Source: Centrapalus pauciflorus
Taxonomy: Eukaryota; Streptophyta; Magnoliopsida; Asterales; Asteraceae
Assembly: GCA_020465985.1 (NCBI GenBank)
Contig: JAANYP010002049.1
Location: 81,006 to 145,005 of the forward strand
Direction: 5' to 3'
DNA: 64,000 bases
In this document: positions 54,034 through 64,000 of the stretch, one piece after another
How positions within the stretch are numbered: the first letter of the stretch is position 1
Layout of the letters: each line of letters begins with the position of its first letter
The notes under the pieces: generated by a model
The model's input: only the letters and a program-made list of their open reading frames with translations
What the model was told of the DNA's origin: nothing
The model's database searches: none
Made by a program: the position numbers and the translations under genes

Positions 54034-55335
54034 ATGATGGAACCAGCTGTTGTCCTCACCATACCCCATCCCCCGATTCCTAATAATAACGCCCAATTAC
54101 CCGAACAATTTATCCTCCCACAAGCCGAGTTTGTCGAGTTTATACCTCATAACTGGCAGCTCGACGTCTCCATTCTCACTAAAGAACCAAAAACCCTCGC
54201 TTTCGATATCCTCCTTCACCACCCCATATATTACGCCCTGTCTACTACAATCGCTGTTCACCAGATATACCTGCAACAATGTTGGAACAGATTGCACTAT
54301 TTTTCTGACGTCGAACCCCACTTCACAACCACCATTGACTGTGTCCCAGTCAAAATCACCATCGCTGCCATACGCCAAATCCTTCGCCTTCCCGCCGAAA
54401 CTTATTTGCCAAGCCGCCTTCAGTTAGATCCCATCCATTCCATTCAAGATACCCTCGCCGAAATCCAAACTTTGGGTTATGACGACCCCCTTTCAAAACC
54501 ATCCGATTTTGAAACCAAGCATCTCCAGTCTCATTGGAGAATTCTCTTCGATGTCATAAACAAATACTTCACAGCAAAGCATTCAGGCCACAACTCAGCC
54601 TCTGCCCAGGTCCTCGCCATGTTCACGGGGTTCGCATTTGACCGACATGTTGAATGCGGCTTTCCTTTTCGAGGATTAAAAAGAGTTCATATGGAAAGGG
54701 GCACCAAAAGAGGCCGCAAATACATCCCTCTGCAACGGTTTTTACAGCTAATCATTCAATATGCGATGGATAACGATGATGACATCCATGAGCGCCCAGA
54801 AGCTGATGTCTACCCGATCGTGGCTATCCAAAAACTAAATTTGCCAAAAGGGGCTCCGACAGTGCCTATAATGACTATCCCGTTGTCTCTAATACTTAAG
54901 GCAAGGGAATTGGAATGGGTTACGGCCTATATTAGAGTGTTTTAACCGGATGAAGCTCAGTCAGAACCGACTAAGTCTAGCCAGTCCGAAGGTGAGGCCA
55001 GATTGAGTGAGGATGAGGGAGATCCGGCGGAGGCACATCAATCTTTGGGGATAGGTGAGGGGGAGCATGTGTTTGTAAGTGAGGGCGAAGGAGGTGAGGC
55101 GGCAGAGGTGGCGGATTCCAAACGAACCGTCTCTGTCGTGCGAGGGATAAATATCCAATCTGAGGGTGACCGAAGCCCTGTCAGCCGGACCACCCACCAA
55201 AAGACCGTCAGTCCAACGATCGAAATCACCCCCACCATCCACTTGGTATCCCCTCAAAGGGAAACCACTTCATTGCACGGGGATTTTGCTCATACGCCAT
55301 CAACCTCTCATTCGGAGAGTGAAGGTGTTGAATGA
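54034..55335 (+). pseudogene. env-like ORF, N-terminal conserved domain (element 4)
   Basis: An acceptor-like TTTGCAAG immediately precedes ATGATGG (54034). Motifs in order: NWQLDVSILTKE, YLQQCWNRLHYF, RQILRLPAETYLPSR, IQTLGYDDPLSK, HWRILFDVINKYF, GFAFDRHVE, GTKRGRKYIPLQRFLQLIIQ, HERPEADVYP and PIMTIPLSLILKA. A stop at 54943 is followed in frame by an acidic, Ser/Thr-rich tail to 55335. The N-terminal domain is shared by all four env-bearing elements here and looks globular. No signal peptide or convincing transmembrane helix is visible. Its position downstream of pol is that of the Sirevirus envelope-like gene. Confidence 0.78.
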
Positions 55336-56029
55336 GGTCACACTCCGCCCCACGGTAACCGCCCATCTTTCATTCACGATTCCACCCCCTCCCATACACA
55401 CAACGCACGATGGCTCAATGGCATCCCCAAGAGCTGCCTCCGTGGCAGCTCCACAAACTTTCGGATCTGAGCATCCGATACAGGAGCCAGAAATGACGGA
55501 AGGAAGACCTGAGGTGGCTCCATCAACGCCATCCACTTCAGGCCATCTCCCTATAAACTTGAAGATGTTAACGGCAGGTCTTCGTGTTGTCGGTGTTATT
55601 ACCCGGGCTGACCTGGACGCCCAAAAGGAAGCTGTTGAGGAACGTCACACCGCCCTTCTCTCACTCATCAAAGGTAAGGGTGTCACTTCTGAAGCTGTGC
55701 CTCCACCAGGATCCCATTCAGTCCAGAACCGAATAGCATAGCTCTCGGACAAAATTGATGCGCTTACTCGCCTTATTCTTCAAGTCCAGGAGCAATTAAA
55801 CTCCAGATTGGACCGCCTTGAGTCTGCCATGATCGAGCTACAATGCAAACCTCAGGCTGAGTCCCATAGAAGGAAACATGACGATCAGGACTACCCTGAT
55901 CGTCATGAGGGGGAGAAACGACAGAAAACTCAGTCTGAGGACCTCATGTTGGTTGTATGGGGAGCAGAGAGAGAGTGGACAGAGATTCAGGGGTCAGGGG
56001 AACAGATGCAAGAGGCTTAGGAACACTAG
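55336..56029 (+). pseudogene. env-like ORF, middle low-complexity part (element 4)
   Basis: Frameshifted segments (55166-55741, 55808-56020) rich in Pro, Ser and Thr. A leucine-spaced stretch near 55560-55830 could form a coiled coil. GATCGTCATGAGGGGGAG near 55897-55914 is an additional polypurine-like tract. Little else can be said. Confidence 0.5.
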
Positions 56030-57274
56030 ATGTTAGAAGACGAGCCCATGTTCGAGGGTCCAGCTCAACTGGATCCAATGACAGCTATGGTAGAGTTCGA
56101 GCCCGTTCATGAGAAAGTTGAAATCATATTGGTGTCTGACTCAGACTCCGATACTCAGGACAACGAACCTTCAATCATTCCTAAGCCTGAGCCCGAATCA
56201 CCGAAAAAATCATCATCTTCCTCATTTGATTTCCTAAACTCACCACCACCAGCCCCACAACAAGAAATTCTTTCGACCACCCAAGCTCCCCCGTCACTCA
56301 AAGCATCCCACCTAGTCCAAAGCCCGCAAAGATCTCCAAGCCCTCCCCCAGTCCAAGAAACTAAACAACCAGGTCCTTCTCAAACCAAAAGGGTTGATTG
56401 CTTTGATGAAACTCCAGAAGGACCCGGTGAATATAGGAGAGAGGATTTGTACTGGGTAGGCCAGTTTTCAAGAGGTGAGGTACAAAATCTACCACCTGAA
56501 AAGAAAGAGGATCTTAGACAAGAACGGAGGGGGACAATCATAAAATTGTTTGAAGCTAAAAAGTCTGAAATAGAAGAACCCCCCGTTCAAGGTCTCAAAG
56601 AATTCCTGCAGAAGTTTCCTCTTGAGCAGTTTTAGAACCCGTTCTTAGAAGAAAAATTTAAGATGGTATTCAGAAAGAAGCCTGGATCCTTCAGCAGACA
56701 CCTCCTGATGGAACTGACAAATGTAACCAAAGCTGAGCAGGCGGAATACTATCAATTAATGCTCAGGGAGAGGAGGTCAAACGTGTCAAAATTGAAGATA
56801 AAGAAACTCATGTCCATCACCATGTGCAAAAGGGCAAAAGTATACTATACCGCCTTTCAAGTAGAAAGAGAAGATGGCACGGCTGATGAGTTCTTCGAGA
56901 ATGACCTGGACTTCATAATTGTGGACGACATCGAATTCTTACACGACCGATTGAAAAATCGTATTAAAGGACGTCTGTCTCGCATGACTGCTTTAGGTGC
57001 CCTTATTCGAAGTATGAACCACCGCTCGATCATTATGTGCCTCAGAGACTTCCAAACGGTGATAGAGAGTGCGATGGTTAAAGTGGGCATACGAGCTCCT
57101 GATCGAGATAGCTTCCTTCTAGCCCACCTCCCGGCCTACAGAGTTATATTCATAGGAGACCCGGGTGTCATTTTTATCAGTCAGATCAATAACAAAGATG
57201 CTCACCGAAGGAAATTCAGGAATCCCTCAGCGGCATTGAACTCCGGAATGAACGGCTACATATGTGACAAGTGA
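56030..57274 (+). pseudogene. env-like ORF, C-terminal part (element 4)
   Basis: From ATG 56030: an acidic N-terminus with EIILVSDSDSDTQD (residues about 31-44) and a Pro/Ser-rich stretch (EPESPKKSSSSSFDFLNSPP). Then come DLYWVGQFSRGEV, EEPPVQGL, and an in-frame stop at 56633. In frame after it come ELTNVTKAEQAEYYQLMLRE, FIIVDDIEFLHDRL, SMNHRSIIMCLRDFQTVIE and PAYRVIFIGDPGVIF. The end (SQINNKDAHRRKF onward) does not match element 3, which continues YVNRKGYKRF. Element 4 appears to have a deletion there that fuses the ORF to downstream non-coding sequence. The role is unknown. Confidence 0.68.
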
Positions 57275-57339
57275 CCTGACGCTTTGACGTCATCCTTGGA
57301 CTCCGAGAATCGACCGATCATGCCAGAGTTCCAGGGCCT

Positions 57340-57391
57340 CCACAATGATCGAAAGGGGGAGATTGTTAGATATTTAATGTCGATCATGTGG
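57340..57391 (+). promoter_or_regulatory. Terminal polypurine tract with flanking inverted repeat (element 4)
   Basis: Arms CCACAATGATCGA (57340-57352) and TCGATCATGTGG (57380-57391, inside the LTR) pair over 12 bp with one bulge. They enclose AAGGGGGAGAT and the LTR start. Confidence 0.88.
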
Positions 57392-57709
57392 ACTTGTTTT
57401 GTAATAATTATTTATTTAAGTATTTGGTCTTGTATTTAGTTTCCCTGTAATTTATTTCCTTGTAAAAGTCTAGGGGGCATTTGTGTCAATGCCCCATACT
57501 TAATTAAATGGAACTATAATATCTCCTAGTGTTTTACTTTGAAACACACGGTTGACATATTGAATACAAGCAGCCGCCACTTGCATATTATACTCTCAAC
57601 ATTCTTATTGTCTTTTTTTCATCATTTCCTAATTATTGAGCATGTTTCTTCTTGGGATTTGATAAAGAATACAAAGGTGCTGAATATATATCGGGAATAC
57701 AAGGTTACA
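57364..57709 (+). repeat. 3' LTR of element 4
   Basis: 346 bp from TGTTAGATATTT to GGTTACA, complete, followed by the AGATT duplication. Confidence 0.9.
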
Positions 57710-57714
57710 AGATT
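57710..57714. repeat. Target-site duplication AGATT, right copy (element 4)
   Basis: AGATT directly after GGTTACA, matching 43777-43781. Confidence 0.88.
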
Positions 57715-58619
57715 TTTTGAATTTTTTATAAAAAGTTGTGTTCTTCACGTTTTTGTCAAATTTTGGACTTTTGAACTGAAATTAGCCATATTCGTTTCAC
57801 AAAAGTTGTTTCTGTTTGAAAAACGCACACTCGATTATAATTTGAGCTCATTCAGGGAATTTTTGTTGAAAATTATGTTTTTAAACTTGGTTTTATGAGT
57901 TTCTCTTAAAATTCGTGCATACCTGTTTTTCAAGTGTTAATCGAGTTTAATAAAGACTAAATCCAGTTTCAAGCCTCTTTATCCGAGTTTCAAGCTTCGT
58001 TAATCGAGTTTCAAGCTTTGTTAATTGAGTTTCTAGCTTCATTAATCGTGTTTTAAGCTGTATCATTCGAGTTTCAAGGCAATATCACGAGATTGTTGCC
58101 AAGTACTTCGAGTTTAGCTGCGATTCATTCGAGTTTTAAATAGGCTGATTCGAGATTCAACTTCATTCATCCGAGTTTCATTTGTAACTCAATCGAGTTT
58201 AGTTAAGGCTTATTCCAGTTTTAAGTACTTTTTATCGAGTTTAAAGCAACTTCATTCGAGTTTTGAGCTACATCAATCTAGTTTGATTCTTATACATTCG
58301 AGTTTTATCCCATATCATTCGAGTTTTGACTATTTGACTTTTGCTGCTTAAATTGACCATAACTTTTGACTGGAACATCGTTAGACAGCCTAACATATGC
58401 CAAAAAAAGTTCAGTAAATTTTCGAGGCTCAATTCCACTAAAGAAAAAAGTTACGGGCATTTTTCTGTAGAAAATCTAAAATTTCAACGTCAAAAAGTCA
58501 AATCAGAGCTGATTTTTAACAAATTAATCATTCAAGATTCATTTTTCTTCAATCAAGATTCATTCAAATTTTCGTAAGTCCGTAAAAGATCTTGGAAGTT
58601 CATTTTTCTGCAATTCATA
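57715..58619 (+). repeat. Leader of element 5 with TTCGAGTTT boxes
   Basis: The leader resumes after element 4. Between 57930 and 58335 ATTCGAGTTT or AATCGAGTTTC occurs about fifteen times, spaced 20-35 bp. This is the reverse-complement form of the ACTCGAAT boxes of element 2. It ends at the ATG at 58620. Confidence 0.72.
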
Positions 58620-59802
58620 ATGGAATATGAAAAATTTTCAAAGTCTGAGCTGATTGAAAAACTTACTGAATATGAAAAGATTCGTAAGAACAATTACGAC
58701 ATCCTTGTTCAGTTAAATACTGATAAAGCTCTTGCTTTACGTGATGTATCAACACTGAAAGAAGAAATTCAAAGCATAAAAGTCAAACAAAATTCTGAGA
58801 GTGCTGCTCATAAATGGAAAATATCTAAATTATCAAACGAACTTGACAATTCGAAACGAGCAAATTTTCAGAATGCAACTCAACTGAAATATCTTTTGCC
58901 TGAAAGATCTGATATTTACAAGAAATTTCAAGATCTTGAAGAATTACTTTCCAAGACAAATCATACTGATCAAAATTTTATTTTAAACAAATCTGAAGAA
59001 TTTTTTGCTCTTGAAGAAAGTTGTCTTTAACAAAAGATTCACTTGAGAAGGAAAGACATGAGTTCTTACTAAAAGAACAAGATTTTAAAGCTAAATCTAA
59101 ATTGTTTGAAGTCGAAAGAAAGATGTTTTTAATCAAAGAACAATCTTTTAAAACTGATTACCAATCATTTGATAATGACAGAAATTCTTATTTGGTCATT
59201 ATCAAATGATTAGAAGATCAGATATTTCATCTTACCAAACAAATATATGATTTTCCTTCTTCAAAAGAATCAAAGGTTAAAGATCTTTCTGTTTTTTCAA
59301 AATATAAAGTTGATCAATCTGGTTTATCTACAGAAACTGAAAAGAATCCAACTTAATTTTCTAAATTTGATTCTTCTTTAGATCTTAAACTCAAGTATCT
59401 GTTAAAGATACACAGAGGCAAAGATAAAGTTGTTGGACAACTTTCGGTAAACATTTACACTAGTGAATCTTCGAAGTCTATATTTCTTAAAGTTTCTGGA
59501 AATACTAGTCATTCTTCACAGAAAACAATTTCGCAGAAAAACACCAAGTATTACCAGAAATAGGCTAGTACCGGACAGTTGTTCATAAAGAAGAGTTTGA
59601 AAATGTCTGAACATTCAAATTCAAGCTTCTTTCGTCATTCAGATATTCAATTTTCGAATGCTTAAAGAAATTTGTTTTCGACTTTTGAAAGAGAAGCTAA
59701 TAGTTATAATCTGCAATGGGTACCTAAACCCATTTTGAAATGGGTACCCAAGAGCGCTAACAAGTCTGGATCCAAATCTGTTTGGATACCAAAGACATTT
59801 TA
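58620..59802 (+). pseudogene. Coiled-coil Gag-tail ORF (element 5)
   Basis: From ATG 58620 (MEYEKFSKSELIEKL) the frame is a long coiled coil of Lys, Glu, Leu and Asp (ALALRDVSTLKEEIQSIK and onward). A one-base shift near 59010-59030 leads into SLTKDSLEKERHEFLLKEQD. More stops follow (59207, 59356, 59561, 59664). The end has the Gag-typical QWVPKPILKWVPKSANK and VWIPKTF, stop near 59802. No capsid domain or zinc knuckle precedes it, unlike the gag of elements 2-4. It may be a deleted gag or a dedicated accessory protein of a non-autonomous family. Confidence 0.65.
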
Positions 59803-61888
59803 ATTTTGCAGGTTGTAGGTTTCTTATCATTTCTGATAAGGACTCGTTCTTCACTTTAAAAAGGATCTTGATTACTTCAGATCAAGACCCGTGCTTCATA
59901 TCAGTTTGGCTTCTAGTTAATCCAGACTAGTTCCCATTCTTCAATGCAACAACGGCTTCTACTTACAACAGAGTAGAGCAAGATCTTCATTAATATTGGA
60001 TTTTGTACTTCTCAAGTACAGAACCAGAGCTAAAGGCTTTCAGTTACATAAGACTGAAACCCAAGCAGATGGCTCTAAAAGACAAATCTTTCTGGAATTC
60101 CTGCCCTGAATTCAACTCCAAAGCTCCATTGAATTAGAGGGAGTTTTATTTTTATAATTTTTTGCTCCTGATTTCTTTTCCATGAGTTTACTAACTTTAT
60201 GTGCTTATTTCCAGGGGGAGTTTTAGAAATTCTTTGACGATGACATTTTTTCAAAAACTATGAGTGAGTTTTCACAAAAATATTTGTATCACACATAAAA
60301 AGAAGTTTTGAGCTGAAAGAAATATTTTTGTGCTTCTCTGAATATATCATTGAGATTAATTGATCTAATCTCTTTGATTTCCATAATCTCATTTCTTCTG
60401 AGATTCTCTTTCTTATAACTCTTCCAATTCATACTGGATTCTCCAGTTATCTCCCGTGTGCTAATTCTTTCAACAAAAATCTGATTCTTTTTATATCATC
60501 TATCAGATTTTCCATTTCATTCTGATATCTCCCAAATTATATGAATATAATCACCGATATCACATAATTTCTGATATCCATTGAGATTCAAAGCTGAAAA
60601 TCATTCTGCTGACTCCGATTAGGCACCAAACTGAGTGATAGGCAAAAATATCGCTTCTACTGTTCTTTAGGTCTATTAGTTTAGAAGTGTCAGTTATCAC
60701 AGGATACTGACAGGGTCGAGCAGACGTAAAATATTAATGATAGGGATACATTGACAGGAGATGGTGGTGCGTCAGATCATGCTTTTCTTATAAACTTAAT
60801 GAATGTAAAGAAAAAGTGAGCCGGAGGGAGCTTAGTAGAAAAATGTTGAGTGCTGAGAGTTAAGAAACGATTAAACGAAAAGTAAATCCTACCTAAACTG
60901 TGTCGGCTGGGTAAACCACATAATATATGAAGCCTTAGGCGACTTGATATTGAAAAAGACGTCATGGACCCAATGACGCATGCACTTAACCCCCACCAAC
61001 TACTCAGTTATCTCTCAAAAGATTTTACGGAGATATTACACAATTCTATCTATTTATCATTAAGATATTATTGATATTGAAACAAGGAAGGTATTTGCTC
61101 CGGCCCCCGACTTCATTTGATGCACATTGTGTCTAGGGCTAAAAATATACACTTTTAAGACACATCGAGTCTACCAGTCTGTGTGACTATAAAATGCTAG
61201 TCCAAAGTGACTAAGCCGGAACAAATAAGAGTGATTCTTTCATGTTAAAGGATTGCACGATGACTATTTGGAAATCCTACCAGCGTAAACATCACGCCAG
61301 CGCTGAACGTAGGTCAGATAGATTATGTCTATTGTGTAAACAGGAATCCTATGTGGACCTGGACTCAATATTTCATGAATTTGTTTCATTTTCCCCAAAG
61401 TTGAAAAGCTTTGTTTCATTCTAAAAGGGGAAGTGAGATAAATTTGTTTTGTTTAGGGGGAGTGGATATCAGTTTGAGGGGGAGAAAGTTAATTTGTAAT
61501 ACTTCTGAAATTGTAAATGGTTCTTGTATTTCATATACTGTAACTTCAATGCATAAATGTCTCTGAATATTTTGCATGATGTTCATATTTCTTATGATCA
61601 TCATGAGGAGGAGAAAAGCTAGAGTTCAGACATAACGGTTCAGAAGATTGAAGACAACTGAGGACAATTGCAACAAGTTATCTAAACAATTGATAAAGGG
61701 AGAGAAGCGAAAGCTATTCACGATCCAAGGGGGAGTGTGCTATCAAGAAAAGAGAAGACAAGAAAAGAAGAGATGTGAAGATCAAAGAGAGAAAATAAAG
61801 AAGAAGCTTTTATTAGAAGATCTAGATATCGAAGAAAAGAAGTAGATTCAAGAAAAGAATCAACCTGAATAGAGAACTTTAATTGATA
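59803..61888 (+). other. Non-coding 3' half of element 5
   Basis: It begins with a series of small stem-loops (59815-60065): CTTATCA/TGATAAG, TTGAT/ATCAA, TCTACT/AGTAGA, GTACTT/AAGTAC, TTTCAGT/ACTGAAA. Then come AT-rich sequence, TGTCAGT/ACTGACA (60687-60711), and several polypurine tracts (near 60213, 61456, 61474 and 61726). There is no pol or env-like sequence; frames near 61242-61424 and 61648-61845 show no family. Confidence 0.65.
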
Positions 61889-61949
61889 ATTGTTTTCATC
61901 TCTAAGGGTGAGATTGTTGGGTACAATTATATATAGAGTTGAAAACAAT
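61889..61949 (+). promoter_or_regulatory. Terminal polypurine tract with flanking inverted repeat (element 5)
   Basis: Arms ATTGTTTTCA (61889-61898) and TGAAAACAAT (61940-61949), plus inner arms CTCTA (61900-61904) and TAGAG (61934-61938). They enclose AAGGGTGAGAT and the LTR start. Confidence 0.85.
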
Positions 61950-62203
61950 ATATTATAATAGTTCACGGTTAAATATGCAAATACTCAATAGCTATTATTG
62001 AGTATAAATAGTGTCATACGCATATAGAAAGGAGGGGACAGATAGCAATACATGGATCTAGAGAGAAAGAGAAGTTTGCTTTCCAAGAAAGTCAAATACC
62101 CAATGTAATATTTTCTATCTAATCAATCAATATGTTGTGATTGATGTTAATTGTTCATATGATTGTAAATGTTGATATGAATTGCATGAAATGTGAATTA
62201 TCA
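61915..62203 (+). repeat. 3' LTR of element 5
   Basis: 289 bp from TGTTGGGTAC to GAATTATCA, TATA box at 62003-62011. Confidence 0.92.
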
Positions 62204-62208
62204 CTGCA
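62204..62208. repeat. Target-site duplication CTGCA, right copy (element 5)
   Basis: CTGCA directly follows the LTR end GAATTATCA and matches 43257-43261. Confidence 0.9.
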
Positions 62209-62269
62209 CCAGTACATGAGCAGCTACATCACAAACAATTATATGAGCAGCTAAAATTGGTTAACTTAC

Positions 62270-62389
62270 AGTAGCATTTATAGGAGCAGATACATTACTT
62301 ACAGCCTCATCAAAATGAAAAGGTTTGTCTCTAATGATTGAATGTGGGAGTACATCTTCGGGCCAAGCCACATGTGTACCATGCATTGA
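62270..62389 (-). pseudogene. Middle exon of the unidentified host reading frame
   Basis: On the minus strand, between an acceptor (GGATTACAG) and a donor (ACT|GTAAGT), 120 bp encode 40 residues without a stop: SMHGTHVAWPEDVLPHSIIR and DKPFHFDEAVSNVSAPINAT. The phase matches the neighbouring exon at 62476. The next exon downstream lies at 43213, on the other side of element 5, whose insertion point falls in the intron between them. The family is not recognised. Confidence 0.55.
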
Positions 62390-62475
62390 CTGTAATCCAG
62401 ACCAAGTAAGGCATGAAAAAAGGGTACGTGTACTAAGGCAAGAAAATTTACATGTATTAAGGCATGAAATCTTAC

Positions 62476-62719
62476 ATGTATTAATGGTTCCCCCGTGTTA
62501 GGAACAAAAGAAACACCAACTGAAGCGCCTGTACCAGAACCTCTACAACCCCTACTAACACCACTACCACCCCTACTAGCACCCCTACCTCTTGAACCTC
62601 TACCTCCTGTTCTACTCGATGCTGGTTGTTCATCATTCAACCTTGGTGTGAAGGCCACCCCTTACGGGGCAGTTCTCACTAGTCTAGGTCCCATATCATG
62701 GAATATGATACCAATCATA
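62476..62719 (-). pseudogene. Gly/Arg-rich exon of the unidentified host reading frame
   Basis: On the minus strand an acceptor (CTATCTTAG) leads into MIGIIFHDMGPRLVRTAP, then a TAA (62668 region). In frame after it comes GVAFTPRLNDEQPASSR, followed by a Gly/Arg/Ser-rich tract (GGRGSRGRGASRGG), then GVSFVPNTGEPLIH and a donor (CAT|GTAAG). The RG-rich tract suggests nucleic-acid binding. The stop makes this copy a pseudogene unless another start is used. It resembles the low-complexity tails of some plant transposase-derived proteins, but I cannot assign a family. Confidence 0.5.

Positions 62720-64000
<1,281 letters not shown>

Larger units (their letters stand above)
43782..57709 (+). mobile_element. 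Element 4: env-containing Sirevirus-like copia element nested in element 5
   Basis: 5' LTR (43782-44084, truncated), leader with CGG/CCG boxes, gag, gag-pol junction stem-loops, pol, spacer, env-like ORF, polypurine tract, 3' LTR (57364-57709). AGATT duplications flank it (43777-43781 and 57710-57714). It is the most complete copy in the window, but gag, pol and env all carry stops or frameshifts, and the primer site is deleted. Confidence 0.92.
43262..62203 (+). mobile_element. Element 5: non-autonomous Sirevirus-like element, gag tail only
   Basis: Two 289-bp LTRs (43262-43550 and 61915-62203) differ at roughly 15 positions by eye and are flanked by CTGCA duplications. After removal of nested element 4 the element is about 5 kb. 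It has a primer site, a leader with TTCGAGTTT boxes, one coiled-coil reading frame resembling the C-terminal half of Gag, stem-loops, several polypurine tracts, and no pol or env-like ORF. It would depend on another element's enzymes. Confidence 0.88.

Overview
The window is plant nuclear DNA, almost certainly from a eudicot. It is dominated by nested, decayed Ty1/copia LTR retrotransposons. Four of the five well-resolved elements carry, or come from families with, an extra env-like ORF between pol and the 3' LTR. All have tRNA-iMet type primer sites where these survive, 5-bp target duplications, multiple polypurine tracts, and an inverted repeat around the terminal tract. That combination is the published signature of Sireviruses. 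The env-like proteins resemble extra ORFs I associate with Asteraceae and other eudicot retroelements, so an Asteraceae-like host is a weak inference.

Layout. 1-4039: old sequence without a recognisable intact gene. 4052-5167: a minus-strand copia-type long LTR. About 5330-6501: a minus-strand Ty3/Gypsy-type LTR that abuts the broken gag of element 1. 6502-14947: element 1 (plus strand; gag, pol, env-like, 3' LTR at 14464). 15657-15809 and 42220-42345: two exons of a small GRF zinc-finger gene whose original short intron of about 75 bp received element 2.

Element 2 (15835-42170, minus, TSD GAAAT) contains element 3 (about 15890-29051, minus), which landed in element 2's env-like ORF. A later deletion fused the two 3' LTRs. 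42984-43213 and 62270-62719 are exons of a second, opposite-strand host reading frame split by element 5 (43262-62203, plus, TSD CTGCA). Element 5 is a non-autonomous element that itself contains element 4 (43782-57709, plus, TSD AGATT). Elements 3 and 4 belong to one family. The window ends in an (AT)n tract.

How it works together. Each coding element runs LTR, leader, gag, pol, a 1.2-2 kb spacer, env-like ORF, polypurine tract, LTR. All coding genes of these elements carry stops, frameshifts or deletions, so none looks autonomous now. The most interesting material is non-coding. There are family-specific palindromic box arrays in leaders and spacers. A TATA box with adjacent W-box cores in the spacer may be an internal promoter for the env-like gene. 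A hairpin just upstream of the env-like splice acceptor is kept in three families although its stem sequence differs, and two of those families share a near-identical 33-bp block beside it.
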